Source of the DNA: WRCA01 sp050943575
Lineage (GTDB): Bacteria > Pseudomonadota > Alphaproteobacteria > Rs-D84
NCBI GenBank assembly: GCA_050943575.1
Contig: JBMNPL010000014.1
Location: 1-15,542, forward strand
Direction: 5' to 3'
Length of the DNA stretch: 15,542 bases
Positions 5,135-12,387 of the stretch are shown piece by piece. The position numbers were made by a program, and so were the translations under genes. Numbering within the stretch: position 1 is the stretch's first letter; each line of letters begins with the position of its first letter. The notes under the pieces are model-generated. The model did not search any database. It was not told where the DNA came from and saw only the letters and a program-made list of their open reading frames with translations.

Positions 5135-7561
5135 ATGGCAGATTTTAATAAGTCAATAATTTTTCTATCAAAATGGCTGAATTTACATTCAGCGGATGAA
5201 CAATATTTATCACAAGCGGCAAAATTTGCAAAAGAAGGCAAATTAAATACAAAAATGAAAAAAGCCGGTTGGGAAGAATTATTTGTTCAAGATTCTGCCG
5301 GAAATTACCCTGAACCAGATCCCACAGACCCAAATCAAGCAGGGGTTTATATGGATGATATAGAATGGGAAAAATTATATCGTGAATTTTTAAAAGCATT
5401 TCGCAAAATGGATGAAAATCGTAAAACTATAAGAGATGTTGGAGGTGCGGAAGATTATCTTAACCTTGTGTATGGTTATGGGTGTGTTTTTGCTCCGCAA
5501 AAAATAGAATCATCTGCAAAAAGTGAAATTCAAAATTTACTTGATTTCTTAAGAACAAGCGAGGGTAAAAATTATGGTCGTCAAATTGCCAGACAGTTAC
5601 AAATAGAAGATTTTAATAAATTTCTTGCAGATGTATCAGCCGGCAAATATGAAACAAATGGCATAATAAAACAAAACATCAAAGGGATTATTGACTATTT
5701 ACAATATTATCAACAAAGTGATAATTTAAAATTAAATGACGTGGCTTCAATGCAAAAATATAAAAAAATTAATTTTGAAAAAATAGAGGAAGGGTTTGAT
5801 CCTAGTAAAGAAAATATAAGTAATAAAATTCATGATTTTAAATTTGTTTATCCCGAACTTTTACGCAATTTAGTTTTAAATAAAGATTTACGTGATTGTT
5901 TTGCAAAAAATGATGGAGAGCAGATAACCAAACCGATAACCAAGGCTTTGGAGCAAACTGATTACAGTAATTCAGAAAGTGAATATTATGTAGAACCAAA
6001 TGAAAAAGATGTTTTAACACCTGCACAGAAATTAAAGAAAAAACTAGAAGGTATACACACAAATACAATTGGTAAGTTAAAAAATGCCGCTTTGCGTGAT
6101 AAATATCTTATGCCAGATATTTCAAAGCCTATTGCAGTGGCGATTTATGATGCTGGTTTTCATCCGAAAGATGGTCTTAAAAAGTTTTTGGAATTATCTA
6201 AAGATATAGAAAAAAAATTCAAAGGTAAAGATCCAAAGGCAGCAGAAAGTTTTAGTTTTTTGGTTGAAGTCTTAAATTACGCGCAAACAAATACCCCGAA
6301 ACAATTTGAAGGCGCATTAAAAAATGGCAGACAAGGTCTGGGACTGGATATACTTATTGCTCAATATGGTATTCGTAAAGGTAAATCTGACGAGCAAATA
6401 AGCGCAGCGCATGAAGTATTATCAAAATTGCGTTGGGGGTATACTACTTCTGTTTTGCGTGAAAAATTGGCGGCAAATCCTCTTAGTATTTTTAGCGATC
6501 CACAAATGTCTTATAATAAAGATAATAAAGCTATGCAATTTATATCCAAAGCGGTTGATAAAACTCTACATTACGGTGTATTAGGAGTTTTTAATGTTGC
6601 CAATATGGGTGTTAATGCTATTCGTCGTCGTGGAAAATATTATAAGGTTGATAATCTAGAAAATAAACGTATTGAGGAACGTAATAAAGAGGTTGATGCC
6701 CGAATAAACGCAAAAGGAAAAATACAAGCCAATATACAAAATAGTATAAATACTTTAAAAGCCGAACGTACCACGTTTGATAATAATGTTAAAAATCTTG
6801 CTGGGTATGAAGTAGGTGGTCAAAAACGTAATGATGCAGAATCTAAAATTCAACAGGCTCAAGTTAAAATTGATGATTTAAAATCAGATAAAGAACCATT
6901 TGAAACGAGAAAATCATCAGTAGAAAACCGTAAAGAAATAGCGACAAAAACAAAAAATAATTTAGTTAAAGAAAATCAAAATATAAAAGAACAGATTGAA
7001 AAAGCCGAAATGGAATTAGAAGCTGAAAAACAGGGTGGTAATTCAGAAAGAATTGCGGTTAAACAATCAATGATTGATCAATTTAAAGCTAAAAAAGCTG
7101 AAAATGATAATAAAATAAAACGGGCTGATGTTGTAATCGGATATAATGACAATATTTCTAAAAGCATGGATGCAGAAATAGGACAAATTGATAGTCAAAT
7201 TGATTATCAACAAAAAAACAATATAGATCCATTACAAAATAATATAGATGCTTATGATTCTAATAAAAGTCAATTGGATGATATTGATCAAAAAATAGCT
7301 GAACAAGAAAAAATCTCTGCTTCTTTGGATGAAGAGATGGATAAAATGGAAAATCAGGAAAAAAGACGTTTTTTAAATTTAATGGCCACCAGAAATATGA
7401 TGAATGGTCAGGGTGGTTATACAAAAAATAGAAATTTGGCTCGATTATTTTTCAAAGGACAAAAAGCGATTCAAAATAAATTTAATGCAGAAAAAGCCGA
7501 TTTAACAGCCGAATATATAAATAAATATTGGGCTAACCACAATGTTGAATTAACTGTATAA
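5135..7561 (+). CDS. Large coiled-coil protein of unknown function
   Basis: I do not recognise this 808-residue protein. The ATG at 5135 is chosen because AAGGGG lies 8 nt upstream; the longer frame from TTG at 5078 begins in the promoter's -35 box. The N-terminal half (residues 1 to about 470) looks globular and mostly helical, with an acidic-aromatic segment (EPDPTDPNQAGVYMDDIEWE, about residues 60-80) and YLNLVYGYGCVFAP. Near residue 475 a semi-hydrophobic helix (HYGVLGVFNVANMGVNAI) is followed by the basic RRRGK. From about 505 to 745 there is a long heptad-like coiled coil rich in K, E, Q, N and D. The tail after it is basic. No signal peptide or clear membrane span is seen, so a cytoplasmic structural or scaffold-like role is possible. 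It is monocistronic with a strong promoter, which suggests substantial expression. Confidence 0.85.
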   Translation: MADFNKSIIFLSKWLNLHSADEQYLSQAAKFAKEGKLNTKMKKAGWEELFVQDSAGNYPEPDPTDPNQAGVYMDDIEWEKLYREFLKAFRKMDENRKTIRDVGGAEDYLNLVYGYGCVFAPQKIESSAKSEIQNLLDFLRTSEGKNYGRQIARQLQIEDFNKFLADVSAGKYETNGIIKQNIKGIIDYLQYYQQSDNLKLNDVASMQKYKKINFEKIEEGFDPSKENISNKIHDFKFVYPELLRNLVLNKDLRDCFAKNDGEQITKPITKALEQTDYSNSESEYYVEPNEKDVLTPAQKLKKKLEGIHTNTIGKLKNAALRDKYLMPDISKPIAVAIYDAGFHPKDGLKKFLELSKDIEKKFKGKDPKAAESFSFLVEVLNYAQTNTPKQFEGALKNGRQGLGLDILIAQYGIRKGKSDEQISAAHEVLSKLRWGYTTSVLREKLAANPLSIFSDPQMSYNKDNKAMQFISKAVDKTLHYGVLGVFNVANMGVNAIRRRGKYYKVDNLENKRIEERNKEVDARINAKGKIQANIQNSINTLKAERTTFDNNVKNLAGYEVGGQKRNDAESKIQQAQVKIDDLKSDKEPFETRKSSVENRKEIATKTKNNLVKENQNIKEQIEKAEMELEAEKQGGNSERIAVKQSMIDQFKAKKAENDNKIKRADVVIGYNDNISKSMDAEIGQIDSQIDYQQKNNIDPLQNNIDAYDSNKSQLDDIDQKIAEQEKISASLDEEMDKMENQEKRRFLNLMATRNMMNGQGGYTKNRNLARLFFKGQKAIQNKFNAEKADLTAEYINKYWANHNVELTV

Positions 7562-7582
7562 ATTTTATATCTATAATAATAA

Positions 7583-7602
7583 AACCGCACCCTGTGGGTG
7601 CG
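7583..7602. terminator. Hairpin copy 1, probable terminator
   Basis: CGCACCC-TGT-GGGTGCG forms a perfect 7-bp stem between the convergent genes ending at 7561 and 7632. On the minus strand it is followed by GGTTTTATTATT, a good terminator tail for the 321-residue gene; on the plus strand the tail is weaker (TAAATTTT). The same 20 bases recur at 8699-8718. Confidence 0.7.
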
Positions 7603-7631
7603 TAAATTTTAAGCCCATCAAAATAGATAGA

Positions 7632-8597
7632 TTATTCATAACTTTTATCAAAAAATTGTTTGATAAATTGTTTATTTTCTTTTGGAGTAATTGTTTCTTT
7701 ATTCCTAACTTTCTCAGCCATTGCGTCATATGTCTCTTTTGCAGCTTTATCAAGAATAATTGGCTTGTATGGTGATTTATCCATCGCTCGTTTTTCTTTT
7801 ACTAAGTTTTCGGCATGTACTACTCCAGATTGTTTACCTGATTTAACACCAATGTTGTTTAATCTTTCAATGCTTTGCTTATATTTATCCTTAGAATTAA
7901 ATTTTTGCAATATTTTTTCATCTAGTGCTGCACGATATGCATAAGCCAGAATTGCGGGAGCATTAAAACCATCAATTAATTTTTTGTGTATTTCATTTTG
8001 TTTTTTTTGTAAAATATCACGTTCTTTTTCTAGTTTTATTTGTATATCATGTAATTTACTATATTCATCAACGTGTTGCTTATATTTGTTGTTAAATATT
8101 GATTTTTTAGGTATTTTAACGTTTTTATGTTGTGTGAAAACTTTATCAGTTTCTTGCAATTTAGAAGACAATTGAAAATATTGTTCCGTGATTTTTCCGT
8201 ATGAATCTAACGTCTTCCAATTTATTTGTGGCATTTCATTATATAATTTTGTTTTATTAAATATATTATCATTATTTTTATATGGATAATCACCTTTACC
8301 AAAATTATTTCCTTTGTTTTTCATGCTTTTAATTGTTAGTTCTGATTTAGAATTAGCATTTGCTATATCCGAGTTAATAAGGTCGATAGTTAAATCATCT
8401 AAAGAATATGATGTATATGTAAAATTATTTGCTTTATTAATGTAAGGATACTTTTTTCTATATTCAATAGGGATAACATGTATAAAGTTTTTGATTTCAC
8501 CATTTTCCAATTTTGTCTTTTTTGCTTCAAAAACAATACCATCAGGTGCAAATTTATTTAGGTCATCTAATGAAAATTTAATTAAAGTTTTGGACAT
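7632..8597 (-). CDS. Lys/Asn-rich protein of unknown function
   Basis: I do not recognise this 321-residue protein. The ATG at 8597 is chosen because AAAGG lies 8 nt upstream; a GTG at 8606 overlaps that ribosome site and is less likely. The start is MSKTLIKFSLDDLNKFAPDG. A beta-rich N-terminal part (FIHVIPIEYRKKYPYI) leads into a low-complexity lysine/asparagine stretch (about residues 85-120). A charged helical segment around 165-205 (KLEKERDILQKKQNEIHKKL) looks like a short coiled coil. The C-terminal part is basic and helical. There is no signal peptide or membrane span. It has its own promoter and sits alone between two identical hairpins, like a single-gene cassette. Composition suggests recently acquired or fast-evolving DNA; a role as effector or mobile cargo is only a guess. 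Confidence 0.82.
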   Translation of the reverse strand: MSKTLIKFSLDDLNKFAPDGIVFEAKKTKLENGEIKNFIHVIPIEYRKKYPYINKANNFTYTSYSLDDLTIDLINSDIANANSKSELTIKSMKNKGNNFGKGDYPYKNNDNIFNKTKLYNEMPQINWKTLDSYGKITEQYFQLSSKLQETDKVFTQHKNVKIPKKSIFNNKYKQHVDEYSKLHDIQIKLEKERDILQKKQNEIHKKLIDGFNAPAILAYAYRAALDEKILQKFNSKDKYKQSIERLNNIGVKSGKQSGVVHAENLVKEKRAMDKSPYKPIILDKAAKETYDAMAEKVRNKETITPKENKQFIKQFFDKSYE

Positions 8598-8640
8598 TTT
8601 AATCACCTTTACTTATTTACTTATTAATTAATTAATTAAT

Positions 8641-8669
8641 ATTATAACATAAAATCGATCGAAATACAA
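8641..8669 (-). promoter_or_regulatory. Candidate promoter for the 321-residue gene
   Basis: On the minus strand TTGTAT (8669-8664), a 17-nt spacer holding the palindrome TCGATCGA, and a perfect TATAAT (8646-8641) precede the gene. The -35 box is weak. The leader contains a TTAA-type tandem repeat. Confidence 0.5.
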
Positions 8670-8698
8670 AAATATTGTATGATAAATAATCTTTTTAG

Positions 8699-8721
8699 AA
8701 CCGCACCCTGTGGGTGCGGTT
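8699..8721. terminator. Hairpin copy 2, probable terminator
   Basis: AACCGCACCC-TGT-GGGTGCGGTT is a perfect 10-bp stem with a 3-nt loop. It lies downstream of the minus-strand gene ending at 8747, but its T-rich tail (TAGTTTTTGTTTT) is on the plus strand, where no gene approaches it; the minus-strand tail is poor. Twenty bases match 7583-7602 exactly. Confidence 0.6.
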
Positions 8722-8746
8722 TAGTTTTTGTTTTAAGTGAGTTAAG

Positions 8747-9193
8747 TTATCTTATTTTATTTTTATAAAGTTCGGGAAAGATAATTTTACCGAATGTATT
8801 TATCATAAATTGACATTCGCATTTCCCAGATTTTAAATTGTTATAACATGTTTCAAGACGACTATTATAACTGCTATTATAATTTGCTCGTTCTTCATTT
8901 GTTTTAGCGCAATAGAATTTCATATTAGCCCAATGAAAATCTTTAAAATTTAAAAGTATTTTATCTGGTAATACTTCCTTTGTTTCTGGATTATAAGAAT
9001 AACCTTGTTCTGTATGAAATTTAAAACTAGATATACAGTTATTTTTAAGTTTTGCCGATAATAATAAGCTAAGTAATTCTTGGAATTTATCTGGTGATAT
9101 TGTGCCAAGTTCTTTTGTTATTGTTGGCCAAGCAGAAACTCTTTCTTTATGAAAACAAACTTGTATTTCGTTAAAATCTTTTTTTGTGGTCAT
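8747..9193 (-). CDS. Small protein of unknown function
   Basis: This 148-residue protein is not recognised. The ATG at 9193 is chosen because a perfect AGGAG lies 7 nt upstream; the frame opens 10 codons earlier but without a ribosome site. It starts MTTKKDFNEIQVCFHKERVS and appears soluble. A tryptophan/aromatic core (DFHWANMKFYC) and a cysteine-containing C-terminal part (KSGKCECQFMINTFGKIIF) are visible; the four cysteines after residue 90 (in FYCAK, ETCYN and KCEC) could bind metal, though no standard zinc-finger spacing is clear. It is a lone gene between hairpin copy 2 and the divergent tRNA-Asn. Confidence 0.78.
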   Translation of the reverse strand: MTTKKDFNEIQVCFHKERVSAWPTITKELGTISPDKFQELLSLLLSAKLKNNCISSFKFHTEQGYSYNPETKEVLPDKILLNFKDFHWANMKFYCAKTNEERANYNSSYNSRLETCYNNLKSGKCECQFMINTFGKIIFPELYKNKIR

Positions 9194-9241
9194 AATAATA
9201 CTCCTGTTAATTATCCCCCACACCCCCTAATACTTGTTAAA

Positions 9242-9270
9242 ATGATAATCCTTGAGCCATAAAAAGTAAA
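9242..9270 (-). promoter_or_regulatory. Possible promoter for the 148-residue gene
   Basis: On the minus strand TTTACT (9270-9265), a 17-nt spacer and TATCAT (9247-9242) would start a leader of about 42 nt. That leader contains GGGGGTGTGGGGG. Confidence 0.4.
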
Positions 9271-9297
9271 GGGGTTATATTTTATTATAAAAAACAC

Positions 9298-9326
9298 TTG
9301 CATTTTATATATTGGATATTTATAAT
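9298..9326 (+). promoter_or_regulatory. tRNA-Asn promoter
   Basis: TTGCAT (9298-9303), a 17-nt spacer and a perfect TATAAT (9321-9326) end 11 nt before the tRNA, so the precursor leader would be only a few bases. Confidence 0.7.
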
Positions 9327-9337
9327 AGCTCGGCTAT

Positions 9338-9413
9338 TCGGGATTAGTTCAGTTGGTAGAACACCGGACTGTTAATCCGTATGTCGCTGGTTCGAGTCCA
9401 GCATCCCGAGCCA
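9338..9413 (+). tRNA. tRNA-Asn(GTT)
   Basis: A complete 76-nt tRNA with encoded CCA. The acceptor stem is TCGGGAT with ATCCCGA and the discriminator is G. The anticodon loop CTGTTAA gives anticodon GTT, and the T-arm is GCTGG-TTCGAGT-CCAGC. The outermost anticodon-stem pair is a C-T mismatch. It has its own promoter and terminator. No second copy of its 3' end is present in the window, so an insertion at this tRNA is not shown. Confidence 0.97.
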
Positions 9414-9423
9414 AGATAGATAG

Positions 9424-9458
9424 CCGTTCGATTTAAATAATAAATCGAACGGTTTTAT
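9424..9458 (+). terminator. Terminator after tRNA-Asn
   Basis: CCGTTCGATTTA (9424-9435) and TAAATCGAACGG (9441-9452) form a perfect 12-bp stem around AATAA, followed by TTTTATT. Confidence 0.85.
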
Positions 9459-9460
9459 TA

Positions 9461-9726
9461 TATTGAGTATAGATATATTATCTGAATTTGAGATAATTAT
9501 AGGAAGCATATTTTCATAATTATTGTTAAGATGTGGTGACTAAGAAACGTTCCTGAAACTCTCTATGGATGTAAAATAATATAAGCAAGCGATGTAAAAA
9601 ATAAACAAGTTGTTTTTGTAATTTTATTATATGTTATGGGTGTTTGCATTGTTTTAACAACTTTTTATATTTTAATAATTTAAAGATATAATATAACTAA
9701 AGATAGTATATGCGTTCTGATCTTAC
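9461..9726. other. AT-rich gap with no gene seen
   Basis: No open frame with a ribosome site and no structured RNA stands out. The minus-strand frame across 9680-9865 overlaps the start of the DUF262 gene and has no support. Confidence 0.6.
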
Positions 9727-9756
9727 TTGACATTTTAACTTCAAAAATATTATCAT
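9727..9756 (+). promoter_or_regulatory. Promoter for the GmrSD-like gene
   Basis: A perfect TTGACA (9727-9732) is followed after 18 nt by TATCAT (9751-9756), or after 15 nt by TATTAT. The start codon is about 30 nt downstream of the expected initiation point, with AAAGGA in between. Confidence 0.65.
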
Positions 9757-9794
9757 ACACAACAAGAATTAGTTCAAAACTAAAGGAATAAAAT

Positions 9795-11636
9795 ATGGCC
9801 AAAGATAATATCCAGCCCCAGCTAAAATCTATTAGTACATATTTAAAACTTAATAAAAATGACATATTTGTAATTCCAGAGTATCAACGCGAATATTCAT
9901 GGACCGTTACACAATGCGATGATTTATTTCAAAGTGTTGAAAGTTTTATACATGCAAAACAAACTGAAGATAAAGATCCTTATTTCTTTGGAACCATAAT
10001 AGTCGATTGTTCGGAAGAAAACAAATTGAGTTTAATAGATGGCCAACAAAGAACGACATCTTTCTTACTTTTATTAAAAGCATTGTTATTAAGAATTGAA
10101 GATAAGCTTGATAGTTTACAAAACGATAAATTACAAAGTGATATCCAACTAATGGGTTTAATAAAAGGTCTACAAGAGCAAAGAGATATAATTTTTAATA
10201 TTTTGTATAAAACAGATGCTATGGGGCATGTAGAAATAGAAAATAATTGGGATTTAGCATCGAAAGTGGTATTATTAAAAAATAAATCTATATCTGAAAT
10301 CGAAGAATATAAACCAGAATTGAAAAACATCCTCACTAAACGTACTTATACTGAAGCCGCAAATGATTGTTATAAAATCAAAAGAAAGAAGAACGATAAT
10401 AAATATACACCATATTTTAGAAACTTTAAGTTTTTTTATGACCAATTAGCACCAGAAAAATATGGTGAAGCAAATTTATTTATATTTGCTAAAACCTTGT
10501 TAAAAGAATGCCAAGTGATTGAAATTCGTAGTTGGCAAGTAGAACAAGCTATAGAAATGTTTAATTCATTAAATTCAAAAGGTTTGCCTTTATCTGATGC
10601 AAATATTATTTCTGCTAAACTGTATGCAAATACTAATCAAAAAGAAGAATTTAAGAAAAATTGGGAAGAATTGATAGATTTGGTAAATCAATTAGAAACT
10701 GATAAGATTATAAATATAGATTCTGTATTGCAAGAATATATGTATATCAGACGTGCCTTAAACGGGGAATATAAAAATAATGATGTTACAACACCTGGTG
10801 TAAGGAATTATTATATGGGTGCGAATGGAAAAATTTTAAGACAACCCGAAGTTTTATATGAAAATTTCTTAAAAATTGTTAAGATTTGGGACAAAATAAG
10901 ATTTTATCCAGTAGTTAAATTATTGTTAAAATTTAATGAAAATATCAAAATTTATCTGATGTCGTACTTAAACAGGTATGAAATTGATGATATTTCTGAA
11001 TCTTTGGTAACAGAATTTGCAGAGTGTTTGATACGACTATTTACTATATTGGAATTGGTAGATTCCGGTTATTCTAGTTCCAGTTTTAAGACGTTTTTAT
11101 TTAATGAAAATCTTAAATTAGTACATAAAGATTATGCATGTGCCCAAATCAAGATAGATTTCGATAACCATATCAATAAAATGTGGGAAAAAAATAAAAT
11201 ACAGGAAGAGCTTGCGGATTATGATAAGAACATCTTGGTGTTTCTAAATGAGTATCTATACGCTAAAGAAAAACAACTAAAATTCGATATTTTTGATAAA
11301 GTAAATATTGAACACATTATGCCTGCAAGTGGTCGCAATTTAGATTCCATTAGAACAGATGCGGGGGTCACATCAAAAGATGAATTTATGAGTATAGTTA
11401 ATAAATTAGGAAATAAGATTTTACTCGAAGAAAAAATAAATAAATCAATAGGTAATGATTGGTTTAAAACAAAGAAACAAAGTGCAATAACAGATAAGGC
11501 TGGTTACAAAAATAGTAAATACAATATTGCTAGAGCTTTGGTTGATTATGATAGTGATGTTTGGACAATTACAGACATAGAAACTGCCACAAAAAAAGCA
11601 ATAAACAGAATATTATGCTTTATTTTTAATGACTAG
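9795..11636 (+). CDS. DUF262/DUF1524 protein, GmrSD-like type IV restriction enzyme
   Basis: Proteins joining DUF262 and DUF1524 include GmrSD, which cleaves DNA carrying modified (for example glucosylated) cytosines and so restricts phages. DUF262 is a ParB/Srx-like NTP-dependent domain and DUF1524 is an HNH nuclease. In this 613-residue single chain, DUF262 shows IPEYQREYSW (28-36), FFGTIIVD and the signature IDGQQRTTSFLLL (81-93), then EMFNSLNSKGLPLSDANII near 255-273. The C-terminal nuclease has NIEHIMPAS (505-513; H507 the likely catalytic histidine), LGNKILLEEKIN (538-549) and a closing YKNSKYNIA. All key motifs are intact and the length suits a fused GmrS-GmrD. The ATG at 9795 follows AAAGGA. 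It has its own promoter and terminator and converges on the HNH-DUF2779-AAA series. The modified base it recognises cannot be read from sequence. Confidence 0.9.
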   Translation: MAKDNIQPQLKSISTYLKLNKNDIFVIPEYQREYSWTVTQCDDLFQSVESFIHAKQTEDKDPYFFGTIIVDCSEENKLSLIDGQQRTTSFLLLLKALLLRIEDKLDSLQNDKLQSDIQLMGLIKGLQEQRDIIFNILYKTDAMGHVEIENNWDLASKVVLLKNKSISEIEEYKPELKNILTKRTYTEAANDCYKIKRKKNDNKYTPYFRNFKFFYDQLAPEKYGEANLFIFAKTLLKECQVIEIRSWQVEQAIEMFNSLNSKGLPLSDANIISAKLYANTNQKEEFKKNWEELIDLVNQLETDKIINIDSVLQEYMYIRRALNGEYKNNDVTTPGVRNYYMGANGKILRQPEVLYENFLKIVKIWDKIRFYPVVKLLLKFNENIKIYLMSYLNRYEIDDISESLVTEFAECLIRLFTILELVDSGYSSSSFKTFLFNENLKLVHKDYACAQIKIDFDNHINKMWEKNKIQEELADYDKNILVFLNEYLYAKEKQLKFDIFDKVNIEHIMPASGRNLDSIRTDAGVTSKDEFMSIVNKLGNKILLEEKINKSIGNDWFKTKKQSAITDKAGYKNSKYNIARALVDYDSDVWTITDIETATKKAINRILCFIFND

Positions 11637-11710
11637 TACTACTTATTCACTACAACTTTTTGTTGTTTATGGGACAAATTTGATGTGCGAATGCTTTCCT
11701 AGGATTAATT

Positions 11711-11740
11711 ATGCGCCTGTAAGGGCGCATTTTATTTGTG
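11711..11740 (+). terminator. Terminator after the GmrSD-like gene
   Basis: ATGCGCC (11711-11717) and GGCGCAT (11724-11730) form a 7-bp stem around TGTAAG, followed by TTTATTTGTG. It lies between two convergent genes, and the minus-strand tail is weak. Confidence 0.75.
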
Positions 11741-11747
11741 CTTAAAT

Positions 11748-12356
11748 TTATTCGTTTTTGAATTGAATTTTAAATGGATTATAATTTTCGCATGGTTGTC
11801 CGTTATTTTGTGTAGGCATTGACCTATGCTCATTTCCCGGCAAACATATTAAATTTTTAGGTCTGTTATCATATCCATCATTTGTAATATGATGAATTTC
11901 AACTTTATTACCATTCTTAATTGTATAATTTGGGAACCAAGCATCCGCTACAAGTTGATGAACGGGTGGTTTTGAAGCTAAAACTTTCAAATTACCAACA
12001 TATTTTTTGCATTCTTCTGACATGCATTTAAATATTTCTTTGTTAATCGGGGTATCTTGTTTAAACAATTCGCTATCATAAGGTGGGCATATTTTACCAT
12101 CAATTTTGATACGTCCATAGTTGCTGGCTTCAATGTTTGTATAATTTTCTGATTTACATGCTTTCCATACTTCATCATCGTATATTTTATCATCTGTTGT
12201 GTTGGTAAATAGCCATGCTTTGCCGTCTTTATCTTCGGAATAATATTTATTTATATCGTCAGCCTTGATTACTGCGTTTTTTAAATCGTCCAAAGTCCAT
12301 TCTTTATTTTTTTTCTTTATTAAATAATAAGTTTGCTCGTATGTTTTATCTGGCAT
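11748..12356 (-). CDS. NUMOD4-HNH endonuclease
   Basis: This 202-residue protein looks like a free-standing HNH endonuclease of the phage/homing type. EVWKACKSENYTNIEASNYG (62-81) followed by RIK fits NUMOD4, a DNA-binding module of such enzymes (W, then SNxGR). The nuclease part has VHQLVADAWF (132-141) and EIHHITNDGYDNRPKNLICL (153-172), with H155/H156, N164 and N168 in the expected HNH_3 arrangement, and a later H177. A CMSEEC pair (C111, C116) may help bind metal. The first 60 residues are charged and unassigned. AGGAG lies 8 nt before the ATG. It starts 31 nt after the DUF2779 gene on the same strand with no promoter of its own visible, so it is probably cotranscribed. It could be a selfish gene rather than a working part of the operon. 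Confidence 0.85.
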   Translation of the reverse strand: MPDKTYEQTYYLIKKKNKEWTLDDLKNAVIKADDINKYYSEDKDGKAWLFTNTTDDKIYDDEVWKACKSENYTNIEASNYGRIKIDGKICPPYDSELFKQDTPINKEIFKCMSEECKKYVGNLKVLASKPPVHQLVADAWFPNYTIKNGNKVEIHHITNDGYDNRPKNLICLPGNEHRSMPTQNNGQPCENYNPFKIQFKNE

Positions 12357-12387
12357 GATTTTTCTCCTTTGGTTTTGTTTTTAATTG

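Noticed and set aside
8621..8641. TTAA tandem repeat as CtrA binding sites
   Set aside because: The repeat has a 4-bp period, while CtrA boxes need TTAA-N7-TTAA spacing; it is probably simple AT-rich sequence.
9338..9413. tRNA-Asn as the insertion site of the defence genes
   Set aside because: No second copy of its 3' end and no integrase is present in the window.
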